From positions 40,136-104,135 of the forward strand of contig NZ_KI421478.1 in NCBI RefSeq assembly GCF_000472925.1: DNA of 64,000 nucleotides, read 5' to 3'. Both the position numbers and the translations under genes were made by a program. A model generated the notes under the pieces. The model did not search any database, was not told the DNA's origin, and saw only the letters and a list, made by a program, of their open reading frames with translations. The DNA comes from Bradyrhizobium sp. Ec3.3. GTDB taxonomy: Bacteria; Pseudomonadota; Alphaproteobacteria; Rhizobiales; Xanthobacteraceae. Within the stretch, counting starts at the first letter, position 1; every line of letters begins with the position of its first letter. Of this stretch, positions 19,901 through 26,390 are shown one piece after another.

Positions 19901-20058
19901 ACGCGCATCGCGCGCCGCGTCGGCAGATAGAGCGTGGCATCCGCCAGCCGCGCCGGTTCCTTGCGCGCCTCAAAGCCATCGACCAGCCGGCCGTCGAGCA
20001 GCGCGGCGATGACCGTGCGCAGGAAGGGAACCGAGACTGGAACGGTGAAGACGCGCAT
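16912..20058 (-). CDS. addB: Double-strand break repair protein AddB
   Basis: The partner of AddA, a 1048-residue inactivated-helicase plus RecB-type nuclease subunit. The N-terminus (VPFLRTVIAALLDG, LPTRRAMRVVREIF) has no P-loop. The C-terminus has the nuclease core AILDYKTGQPPTGKQVR with LSPQLTLEAAIL. No cysteines surround that nuclease domain, so the iron-sulfur cluster described for Bacillus AddB is probably absent. I start at the ATG at 20058; a TTG ten codons earlier (20088) is possible. Confidence 0.93.
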   Translation of the reverse strand: MRVFTVPVSVPFLRTVIAALLDGRLVDGFEARKEPARLADATLYLPTRRAMRVVREIFLEEMKTDAVVLPRIVALGDIDEDELAFADEAEQFSGTTPLDIPPRLGELERRLTLARLVAAWAKGEVLAPLVVGGPASTLALASDLARLIDDMVTRGVNWSALDGLIPDQLDQYWQHSLQFLRIAREAWPSHLAEINRIEPAARRDQLIAAEAKRLTAHPAGPVIAAGSTGSMPATAKFLHAVASLPHGAVVLPGLDTDLDEDAWRTIGGVRDALGKFAEHPASNHPQYAMHALLQRFGIRRSDVDILQPPAEGGRDLLASESMRPSSATEKWHDRLKQSDVAGKIGAGMKGLAVVEAPNPEMEALAIAIAMREARHLDKSAALVTPDRALARRVMAALARWDLAFDDSGGDVLMETSAGTFARLAAEVATKGLEPPTLLALLKHQLCRLGATSGAWTSAIEGLELAVLRGTRPPPGAAGLSREFTRFRDELAKLWRSEVSALHRSEPRARLRAEDLDRIQALIAALQAALAPIEGLASSKPYDFAELAHRHREILIALSRDEQGVSLAFEDREGLALAAAFDDLLRGGTTSGLVVPLPDYVDVFQTAFGDRAVRRPDKPGARLQIYGPLESRLMQADRIIVGGLIEGVWPPSPRIDPWLSRPMRHELGLDLPERRIGLSAHDFAQLLGADEVILTHSAKAGGAPAVASRFLHRLEAVAGDDHWRTAKRGGEKYVQFASALDQPDEVKPIKQPEPRPPRATRPLKLSVTAIEDWLRDPYTIYAKYILRLDALDPVDMPLSAADRGSAIHDALGEFTEAYAARLPQDPVRVLRAIGEKHFAPLMERPEARALWWPRFQRIARWFGEWEQARRGAIEAISAETRGEIAIRLDNERTFHLSARADRIEQRQGGGYAILDYKTGQPPTGKQVRMGLSPQLTLEAAILREGGFPGIDAGSSVSQLVYVRLSGNNPPGEERILELKIKPSDAPQPPDTAAADARNKLEALIRAFDDENQAYTSLNLPMWTNRYGSYDDLARIKEWSAAGGLGVEEW

Positions 20059-20156
20059 GAGCTGCCTGATTCGGGGATCAGGCGCCAATATAGGGAGACA
20101 GCTTCAAATGGTCATGAGCGCAAGCGAGGTCTTCCCCGCTGTTCGCCACTCCACGT

Positions 20157-20300
20157 GCTCTCGTGCCCCGGACGCGGCGCGGCATGAAATGACGCTCCGC
20201 TGAGCCGGGGCCCACGTTGCGTCATCACGGCTGTGGGCTGTGTGGGTCCCGGCTCAGCAGTGCATCGCTGCGCGCTGCACTGCGTCCGGGACACGAGAGC
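20157..20300. repeat. Palindromic intergenic repeat, CGTGTCCCGG family (large copy)
   Basis: Outer arms GCTCTCGTGCCCCGGACGC (20157-20175) and its near-complement (20282-20300) flank two internal modules, GCTGAGCCGGGGCCCAC and GTGGGTCCCGGCTCAGC, that are also inverted. The element separates murU from addB and shares ends with 12135-12196 and 32407-32549. Confidence 0.8.
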
Positions 20301-20302
20301 GG

Positions 20303-21025
20303 CTAAGCCACGCTCTCCAGGAACGCCTCTTCGGCGGCGTGCACGGCATCGGGGGTGCCGACGTGCATCCACAGGCCGTCGAGGCGGAGGCCGAACAGCC
20401 GCTCCTGCTCGCCGGCGCGGTCGAACATCTTCGTCAGCGAGAACTCGCCCTTCGGGGCGCCTGCAAATATGGACGGCGAGATGATGGCCGCGCCTGCGTA
20501 GACAAACGGCACCACCTGATGCTCGCGGCGCGCGCGCAGGGTGCCGTCCGGCAGCATCGAGTAATCGCCGCGGCCGCCATAGCCGATGCTGCTCGCGGTC
20601 GGCGCCATCAACAACAGGATGTCCATCCGCGCCGGATCAAAATTCTCCGCGAGCCGCTCCAGGTTGGAGCGCACGCCGTCGATCCAGAGCGTGTCGGAGT
20701 TGACGTGGAAAAACGGGGCGTCGCCCAGCAACGGCAGTGCCTTGACCACGCCGCCGCCGGTGCCGAGCACCTGGTCGCGCTCGTCCGAGATGATCACGCG
20801 CGGCCGCTTGCGGCCGGCGACATGGTCGATGATCTGATCCGGCAAATAGTGCACGTTGACCACGGCCTCGGTGACGCCGGCCTGGTCGAGCTTGTCGAGC
20901 ACATGGTCGAGCAGCGGCTGGCCCGCCACGCTCACCAGCGGTTTCGGCATCTTCTCCGTCAGGGGGCGCATGCGCAGGCCGAGGCCGGCTGCGAGCACCA
21001 TCGCTTTGGTCGGTTTGACGGACAT
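20303..21025 (-). CDS. murU: N-acetylmuramate alpha-1-phosphate uridylyltransferase
   Basis: A 240-residue nucleotidyltransferase of the sugar-phosphate uridylyl/thymidylyl family. MVLAAGLGLRMRPLTEKMPKPL is split between the nucleotide-binding loop (9-17) and the PKPL substrate loop (about 27-30); HVNSDTLW supplies the metal-binding Asp, and WMHVGTPDAV is near the end. MurU turns MurNAc-1-phosphate into UDP-MurNAc, the last step of a peptidoglycan-recycling route that bypasses MurA and fosfomycin. The AmgK-type kinase encoded just upstream on the same strand makes that role likely; without this context it would be called only a nucleotidyltransferase. Confidence 0.82.
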   Translation of the reverse strand: MSVKPTKAMVLAAGLGLRMRPLTEKMPKPLVSVAGQPLLDHVLDKLDQAGVTEAVVNVHYLPDQIIDHVAGRKRPRVIISDERDQVLGTGGGVVKALPLLGDAPFFHVNSDTLWIDGVRSNLERLAENFDPARMDILLLMAPTASSIGYGGRGDYSMLPDGTLRARREHQVVPFVYAGAAIISPSIFAGAPKGEFSLTKMFDRAGEQERLFGLRLDGLWMHVGTPDAVHAAEEAFLESVA

Positions 21026-21138
21026 GCCTGACTTTCTCGAAAACCTCTGGTTCGTGGCCCCAGCAATCCTAGCACGCGGATCAGCCGGCCAAATCGCCAT
21101 AATCACCTGGGATGACGTTTGTACGACGGGTGTTGCAA

Positions 21139-21456
21139 TCAAGCTCCCGCAGATGTGGACCGCGCCTTTTTCCGCTTGTTGCCCTGTTTGAGGAAGTTGA
21201 CGCCGATCTGGTCGCCATTGACCCAGGCCAGCTCGCAGCGCCGGTAGGCCAATCCGGTGGACGACAGCAGCAGAAAAAATTCCTTGAGGTGCAGGCCCTC
21301 GACCGAGCCCTCGATGGTGAGCTTGGCGCCGGTCTCGCAGACGTCCTCCATCGTGCAATCGCGCCGCCAGGTCCCGTCGATTCCCATCATATGGGCAGGT
21401 ATCCCGCGCTCGAAGACGACGCGATCGCCTTTGCGTCGTTCGGTGCTCGCTGCCAT
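21139..21456 (-). CDS. PilZ-domain protein
   Basis: A 105-residue single-domain protein resembling PilZ c-di-GMP receptors. The N-terminal ERRKGDR gives the RxxxR motif (Arg8-Arg12). The second motif, normally (D/N)xSxxG, reads DVCETG (38-43) with Cys for Ser, so binding may be weakened. The tail is basic (NKRKKARS). The ATG at 21456 is chosen because the PilZ fold starts at once. It lies between the amgK and murU genes with gaps of 77 and 113 bases, so it may be co-transcribed. Confidence 0.72.
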   Translation of the reverse strand: MAASTERRKGDRVVFERGIPAHMMGIDGTWRRDCTMEDVCETGAKLTIEGSVEGLHLKEFFLLLSSTGLAYRRCELAWVNGDQIGVNFLKQGNKRKKARSTSAGA

Positions 21457-21533
21457 GCGTCCTCGCTTCCCACCCGTATCTTTGCGGCCTCCAGCGGACG
21501 AGATTACGGCTGCGATGGCTAACAGCCGGTAAA

Positions 21534-23057
21534 TCAGCCCTTCGGCGGCGGAACGTTGGCGAGATACCAGTCGCGCATATGGGCCAGTGACGGGTGCGCC
21601 AGCGAGCGCTGAAGATAGGTCCAGATCCGCGGCTGGTGGCGCAGATAATGCGGCTTGCCGTCGCGGCGGTTGAGGCGCGCAAAAGTGCCGAGAAGGCGCG
21701 TGTTCCGTTGCGCCGACATGACGGCGTAGAGCTCGGCAAAGCCCGCCGGATCGAAGCCGGCATCGCCGGCGCGGCGTGCCTTGATGTAGCGCGACAGCAG
21801 CGTCAGCTCGAGGCTTTCGGGCACGTCGATGCGGGCGTCCTGGAGCAGCGACACGACGTCGTAGGATTGCGGGCCGAGCACGGTGTCCTGAAAGTCGATC
21901 ACGCCGAGACGTGAGATGCCTGTGCGGTCGGCAAGCCAGATCAGATTGGGCGAGTGATAATCGCGCAGCACCCAGGTCTTCGGCGCCGCCAATGGCTTCT
22001 CGAGCAGCTCGCGCCACATCGCGAAGAATTCCGCGCGCCTCTCCTCGCTCAGCGGAGCGTCGCGATCTGGGAGGTACCATTCCGGCATCAGCCCGATCTC
22101 GATCAGGAGTGCCTCAGTGTCGAAGACGGGAATGGCGTAGTCGCCATGACCGGACAGCGGCAATATCTCCGGCAAGGCCCTGCCGTGCAGCGCGGCCAGT
22201 GCGTCGGTCGCGACCTCGTAGCGTTCGGCAATCGGGTGCGGCGGATCGCCCTCGATCACGCCCTCGTTGCCAAAGTCCTCCGTGATCAGGAAACCATGGT
22301 CGAGATCGGAATGGTGGATCACAGGCGCTGAGAGGCCTTGTGCGCGCAGGCCTTCGTCGATCGCGACGAACGGTTTTACGTTCTCGGCGAGATGCACCGC
22401 GGCGCTGTAGGACTTTCCGTTGTAGATCGCGGCGCCGTCGGGGCGCTGCGGAAAATTCATGAGGATGACGATCTCGTCGTCGCGGATCAGCCGCCCATAG
22501 GAACGGGTCGAGGCGTCGCCATTCATGCGCCGCCGCGTTGCGCCCATGTAACCGGATCTCTCGAGAAACTCGCGCAGCGCTTTCAGCCGCGCGACCGTCG
22601 CTGCGGCCCTGCCGTAGCCGGTGATATCGGCCGCGCGCGCGGTCGATCCGAGCGCGGGCCGATGCGTGAGCGCGATATCGATGCGATCCAAGGGCAAGGC
22701 GGACGGCGCGCGCTCCGGCCATTCGACGAGGACGAGCGTGGCATCTGGCAGCGGCGACAGCCCGATCTCCTCGAGCTCGGCTTCGTCCTCGACGCGATAG
22801 AGATCGGCATGCAGCACCGGATATGGCGGCAGCTCATAGCCCTGCACCAGCGTGAAGGTCGGGCTCGGCACCTCCAGCGCCTCGTTGTCCGCGAGATAGC
22901 GGATCATCGCGCGTGCAGCGGCGGTCTTGCCGGCGCCGAGATCGCCGGAGAGCGTGATGACGTCGCCAGATCCGACCAGCAGTGCGAGATCGGCCATGAG
23001 CTGCGCTGTCGCCATCTCGTTGAAAAGCGCGACGGAGAATGTCGTTGATGCGGTCAT
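21534..23057 (-). CDS. TsaE-AmgK fusion: tRNA t6A ATPase plus MurNAc/GlcNAc anomeric kinase
   Basis: One continuous 507-residue frame holds two enzymes. Residues 1 to about 155 are TsaE, with the P-loop GDLGAGKT (38-45), SPTFTLVQGYE, and HADLYRVEDEAELEEIG; TsaE supports t6A formation at tRNA position 37. Residues about 170 to 507 are an aminoglycoside-phosphotransferase-fold kinase with MNGDASTRSYGRL, the catalytic loop LRDYHSPNL and IDFQDTVLG, matching AmgK, which phosphorylates MurNAc at C1. Its start overlaps the divL stop by four bases (ATGA), and murU follows downstream. No internal start or frameshift is seen, so the fusion looks real. Confidence 0.85.
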   Translation of the reverse strand: MTASTTFSVALFNEMATAQLMADLALLVGSGDVITLSGDLGAGKTAAARAMIRYLADNEALEVPSPTFTLVQGYELPPYPVLHADLYRVEDEAELEEIGLSPLPDATLVLVEWPERAPSALPLDRIDIALTHRPALGSTARAADITGYGRAAATVARLKALREFLERSGYMGATRRRMNGDASTRSYGRLIRDDEIVILMNFPQRPDGAAIYNGKSYSAAVHLAENVKPFVAIDEGLRAQGLSAPVIHHSDLDHGFLITEDFGNEGVIEGDPPHPIAERYEVATDALAALHGRALPEILPLSGHGDYAIPVFDTEALLIEIGLMPEWYLPDRDAPLSEERRAEFFAMWRELLEKPLAAPKTWVLRDYHSPNLIWLADRTGISRLGVIDFQDTVLGPQSYDVVSLLQDARIDVPESLELTLLSRYIKARRAGDAGFDPAGFAELYAVMSAQRNTRLLGTFARLNRRDGKPHYLRHQPRIWTYLQRSLAHPSLAHMRDWYLANVPPPKG

Positions 23058-25561
23058 TCGGCGGCGTCGCGATGCGCCGCCTGGTCGGTCGGAAAATCGC
23101 AGGTCACGGTCGTGCCCTTGCCGACGCTCGAATCCACCCGCACCTTGCCGCCATGCAGCTCGACGAAGGAGCGCACCAGCGACAGGCCGAGGCCGGCGCC
23201 GCGATGGCGCGAGCCTTGCGAGCGGCTTTCGAACCAGTTGAACACCTTGTCTTTCATGTCGGCAGGTATTCCAGGCCCGGAATCTGTCACGGTGAAGACC
23301 ACGCTGCGCTCGGTGCGGCGCGCGCTGATGCCGACGGTGGAATCCTGCGGCGAGAAGCCGACCGCGTTGGCGAGCAGGTTATAGAGTACCTGCACCACCC
23401 GCTTCTCGTCGCCAATGAAGCTGCCGGCGTCGGGCGCGATCTCGACCTTGAGGCGGATGCGGTCGGTGGCGAGCCGGTCCTGGATACCTTCAGCGGCAAG
23501 CTCGATTGCCTTGGAGACGTCGACCGGGCCGAGCTCGAGCTTCATCGCGCCGGCGTCGATGGTCGCAAGATCCAGGATGTTGTTGGTCAGCGCGAGCAGC
23601 GCGTTGGTCGATTTGGTGACGTAGTCGAGATATTCGGCCTGCTTCGGCGTCAGCGGACCGGTCGAGGGATCGCTGAGGAAGTGCGCGAAGCCGATGATGG
23701 TGGTGAGCGGGGCGCGCAGCTCGTAGGAAACGTGGTGGACGAAATCCACCTTCATCTGGTCGGCGGCTTCCAGCGCCTCGTTGCGCTCGCGCAGCGCGCG
23801 CTCGACATTCTCGGTGTCGGTGATGTCCTGGAAGGTCAGCATCGTGGCGCCGTCGGGCAGCGGCCGGATCATGCCGTTCACGACGCTGCCGTCCTTGCGC
23901 TCCAGCTTCAGCGGCACGTCGACGCGATTTTCGATCGAGGTGATGGCCTCGCGAATCTGCCGCCAGACATGCGCCTCGTCGAACAGCGGCTGACACCAGC
24001 CCTCCACGGCCTGGATGTGCGGCTGCTCGCGCAAGGCCTCGTTCGACAGCTTCCACATCCGCGCGAAGGCCGGGTTCGACAACTGGACCTTGCCGTTGCT
24101 GCCGAACACCGCGACGCCTTCGGCGAGGCTGTCCAGCGTCTCGCGCTGCACGCGGATCAGGCCGTCGAAGCGGCGGGCGAGATCGAGGCTCTCGGTGACG
24201 TCGTCGAACAGATAGGTGACGCCGCCTTCGGGGCTGGGCGTGGTGACGACAGAGAGCGCGCGACCGTCGGGCAGGAACCATGTGTCATGGGCGGTCTCGA
24301 CCGCGCGATAGGCCTCGTGCAGCTTGGCCTTCCAGGCACGGAAATCCGGCTGCTCGGGCAGCTTGCGTGCGGCGCGGAGCTGATCGAGCACGCTGGAATC
24401 ATCGGGATTGGCATCGAGGAAGGTACGGTCGAGATCCCAGAGCCGGCGATAGGAATCGTTGTAGAAGGCGAGCCGCCGCTGTCCGTCGAACACGGCAACG
24501 CCGGAGGAGAGCTGGTCGAGGGTGCGGCGATGCGCCTCCGCCATCCGCACCAGCGCCGAGCTCAGCGCATCCGCTTCGCTGGCGTCGATCGCGACGCCGA
24601 CGCTGCTGTCGCCGACATTGACGGCACGCACGTCATAGATGCGGCGCTCGCCGCCGATCACGATCGGCAGGCGCGAGGTGAAGCTGGCCGCGTCCTTCAG
24701 CCCGCGCTCCATGTCGGCGCGGTCGGCGCTGTCCAGGAGCTCGAGCTTGCGCTCCTGGGCATCGATGACGCTTGCCGCTTCGGTCGCCCGCACATAGGCC
24801 GGGTTGGCGTAGGCGAGCGCTCCGTTCGCGCTCTTGGCCCAGATCGGCCAGGGACTAGCCGCGGCAAAGCCGCGCAGCATCTCGGTCTCGTCGAGCAGCG
24901 CCTTGTGGCGCAGATTGGTTTCGGCGAGCTCGCGCCGGAGCCCCGAGAGTTCGCGAATCCTGACAATGGCCTGGCCGCCGATGGCGCGGCCGATCGCCTC
25001 GAGGGTACGGCCGCTCGCGGTGGACAGATTGAGCTGGAACCCGTCGCCATGCTCGCGCAGCGCATCGACCGCGTGATCCATCTGCAGCGCCGGCTCCGGC
25101 GGCAGCCAGGTTCCAAACGCCAGCACGCGCTGCGGCGAGGAGTCACGCGGCAGCACCATGGAGATGTCGCCGGAGATCTGCGCGCGATTGTCGCCCGCGG
25201 GCCAGGAGATCAGGATCTGCGGCTCGGCGAACAGCAGCGCGCCGAAGCGGTCGGCCTGGAGTTGCAGTTCCCCGATCCGGGTCTGCAACCGCTCCTCGTT
25301 CTTCGCGGTGCGGACGCGGGTCCGCATCAACAGGATCGCGGCGACCACCGAGAAGCCCAGCAGAGCGAGCGCGGTCGCCAGCACCGCGATTTCCTGCCGG
25401 TTGAAGTCCAGCAGTGTGGAAAGTGTGTCGACGAGATCGGCGGCATCCGCCGGCGCAGCCGGAAGGAGCGCCGCAAGAGCGCCACCGATCAGGCCGTTGC
25501 GCGCCAACGACGTGCACGACAGCAGCGTCCGACGCATCGACACGATCACGCCTGACATCAT
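23054..25561 (-). CDS. divL: DivL-like PAS-containing pseudo-histidine kinase
   Basis: A membrane sensor of the histidine-kinase fold, 835 residues. It has a hydrophobic N-terminus (about 21-40), a second transmembrane helix (about 58-79), several PAS-type repeats (LERLDSL-like segments; ELLDSADRADMERGL, YNDSYRRLWDLD, LSNPAFARMWKLS), a DHp helix and a HATPase domain (N-box NLLANAVGFSP about 729-739, DSGPGIP about 760, GAGLGLSL about 788). The H-box reads VSYELRAPL: Tyr613 (codon 23725-23723) replaces the phospho-accepting His, the hallmark of Caulobacter DivL, which regulates CckA. The start is ATG at 25561 or 25558. Context (tsaE downstream) also fits divL. Confidence 0.8.
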   Translation of the reverse strand: MMSGVIVSMRRTLLSCTSLARNGLIGGALAALLPAAPADAADLVDTLSTLLDFNRQEIAVLATALALLGFSVVAAILLMRTRVRTAKNEERLQTRIGELQLQADRFGALLFAEPQILISWPAGDNRAQISGDISMVLPRDSSPQRVLAFGTWLPPEPALQMDHAVDALREHGDGFQLNLSTASGRTLEAIGRAIGGQAIVRIRELSGLRRELAETNLRHKALLDETEMLRGFAAASPWPIWAKSANGALAYANPAYVRATEAASVIDAQERKLELLDSADRADMERGLKDAASFTSRLPIVIGGERRIYDVRAVNVGDSSVGVAIDASEADALSSALVRMAEAHRRTLDQLSSGVAVFDGQRRLAFYNDSYRRLWDLDRTFLDANPDDSSVLDQLRAARKLPEQPDFRAWKAKLHEAYRAVETAHDTWFLPDGRALSVVTTPSPEGGVTYLFDDVTESLDLARRFDGLIRVQRETLDSLAEGVAVFGSNGKVQLSNPAFARMWKLSNEALREQPHIQAVEGWCQPLFDEAHVWRQIREAITSIENRVDVPLKLERKDGSVVNGMIRPLPDGATMLTFQDITDTENVERALRERNEALEAADQMKVDFVHHVSYELRAPLTTIIGFAHFLSDPSTGPLTPKQAEYLDYVTKSTNALLALTNNILDLATIDAGAMKLELGPVDVSKAIELAAEGIQDRLATDRIRLKVEIAPDAGSFIGDEKRVVQVLYNLLANAVGFSPQDSTVGISARRTERSVVFTVTDSGPGIPADMKDKVFNWFESRSQGSRHRGAGLGLSLVRSFVELHGGKVRVDSSVGKGTTVTCDFPTDQAAHRDAAE

Positions 25562-25931
25562 TGCCCCAAGACCGCACGAATTTGCGCCCGGCGATTTCCC
25601 CCGCCGCGCGCGAATCAAGAGACAATATCCCCTTCGTGACTCGACCGGTAAGAGTCCAGATCGTGAACGCAAAGGTGGCCCCAAAAAAATGCCGGCCACG
25701 CGGTTCCAGGTCCATGTAGTCCTGCGGCTGATTCGGCTGGAGTTGCCACGTGTTAGCGTGTCACGCTGGCCGCCGCGATGGTGGTGCGCTCCCTCTCCCG
25801 CTTGCGGGAGAGGGTTGGGGAGAGGGTGTCTCCGCAGAGAGATTCCCAATGAGGAAAGAGCCCTCACCCGCGTCGCTTCGCTCCGCGACCTCTCCCACAA
25901 GCGGGAGAGGTGAAGCCAACTCGCGGCTGTG
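25562..25931. other. divL-dut intergenic region
   Basis: This 370-base gap has no convincing gene. It should contain the divL promoter near 25562-25780, and its dut-proximal half is taken by the palindromic repeat at 25790-25911. The divL frame is open upstream through this gap, but those residues are translated repeat DNA, not protein. Confidence 0.6.
25790..25911. repeat. CCTCTCCCGC-type palindromic repeat
   Basis: CTCCCTCTCCCGCTTGCGGGAGAG forms a tight hairpin at about 25789-25812 in two halves. A distal copy, CTCTCCCACAAGCGGGAGAG, lies at 25890-25909, and GGTTGGGGAGAGGGTG follows the first. Such purine-rich palindromes are frequent between genes in Bradyrhizobium. It lies 20 bases after the dut stop and could end the ubiE-ubiB-coaBC-dut transcript. 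Confidence 0.75.
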
Positions 25932-26390
25932 TCAGCGTCCGGTGGAGCCGAAGCCGCCGGCGCCGCGATCCGTCGCCGACAGCGTGGTGACGGGAACCAG
26001 ACTGGCCTGAACGACAGGTGCGATCACCATCTGCGCGATGCGCTCGCCGCGCTTGATCTCGAACGGCGTATCGCCGTGATTGATCAGGATCACCTTGATC
26101 TCGCCGCGATAGTCCGCATCGATCGTTCCGGGCGAGTTCAGCACGGTGACGCCGTGCTTGGCGGCGAGGCCGGAGCGGGGCCGCACCTGCGCCTCGTATC
26201 CGGCCGGCAATGCGATCGCGAGTCCCGTCGGCACCAGCGCGTGCTTGCCGGGGGCGAGCGTCAGAGGTTCGCCCTCGGGAACGGCGGCCATCAGGTCGAG
26301 GCCGGCGGCCTCGGCCGTCTGGTAGGCCGGCAGCGGCAGGCCTTCGGCATGGCCCAAGCGTTGCAGTTCGACGGTGACCTTCGTGCTCAA
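25932..26390 (-). CDS. dut: Deoxyuridine 5'-triphosphate nucleotidohydrolase (dUTPase)
   Basis: Hydrolyses dUTP to dUMP, keeping uracil out of DNA and supplying dTMP synthesis. All five trimeric-dUTPase motifs appear in the 152 residues: AGLDLMAA (29-36), PRSGLAAKHG, the catalytic-Asp segment TIDADYRGEI, RGERIAQMVIAP, and the C-terminal RGAGGFGSTG that closes over the site. The start is TTG at 26390, whose TTGA overlaps the coaBC stop. The coaBC-dut pair is conserved across proteobacteria. Confidence 0.95.
   Translation of the reverse strand: MSTKVTVELQRLGHAEGLPLPAYQTAEAAGLDLMAAVPEGEPLTLAPGKHALVPTGLAIALPAGYEAQVRPRSGLAAKHGVTVLNSPGTIDADYRGEIKVILINHGDTPFEIKRGERIAQMVIAPVVQASLVPVTTLSATDRGAGGFGSTGR

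Noticed and set aside
23039..25555. 838-codon open frame antisense to divL
   Set aside because: It matches no known fold, while the minus strand has PAS and HATPase motifs in order.
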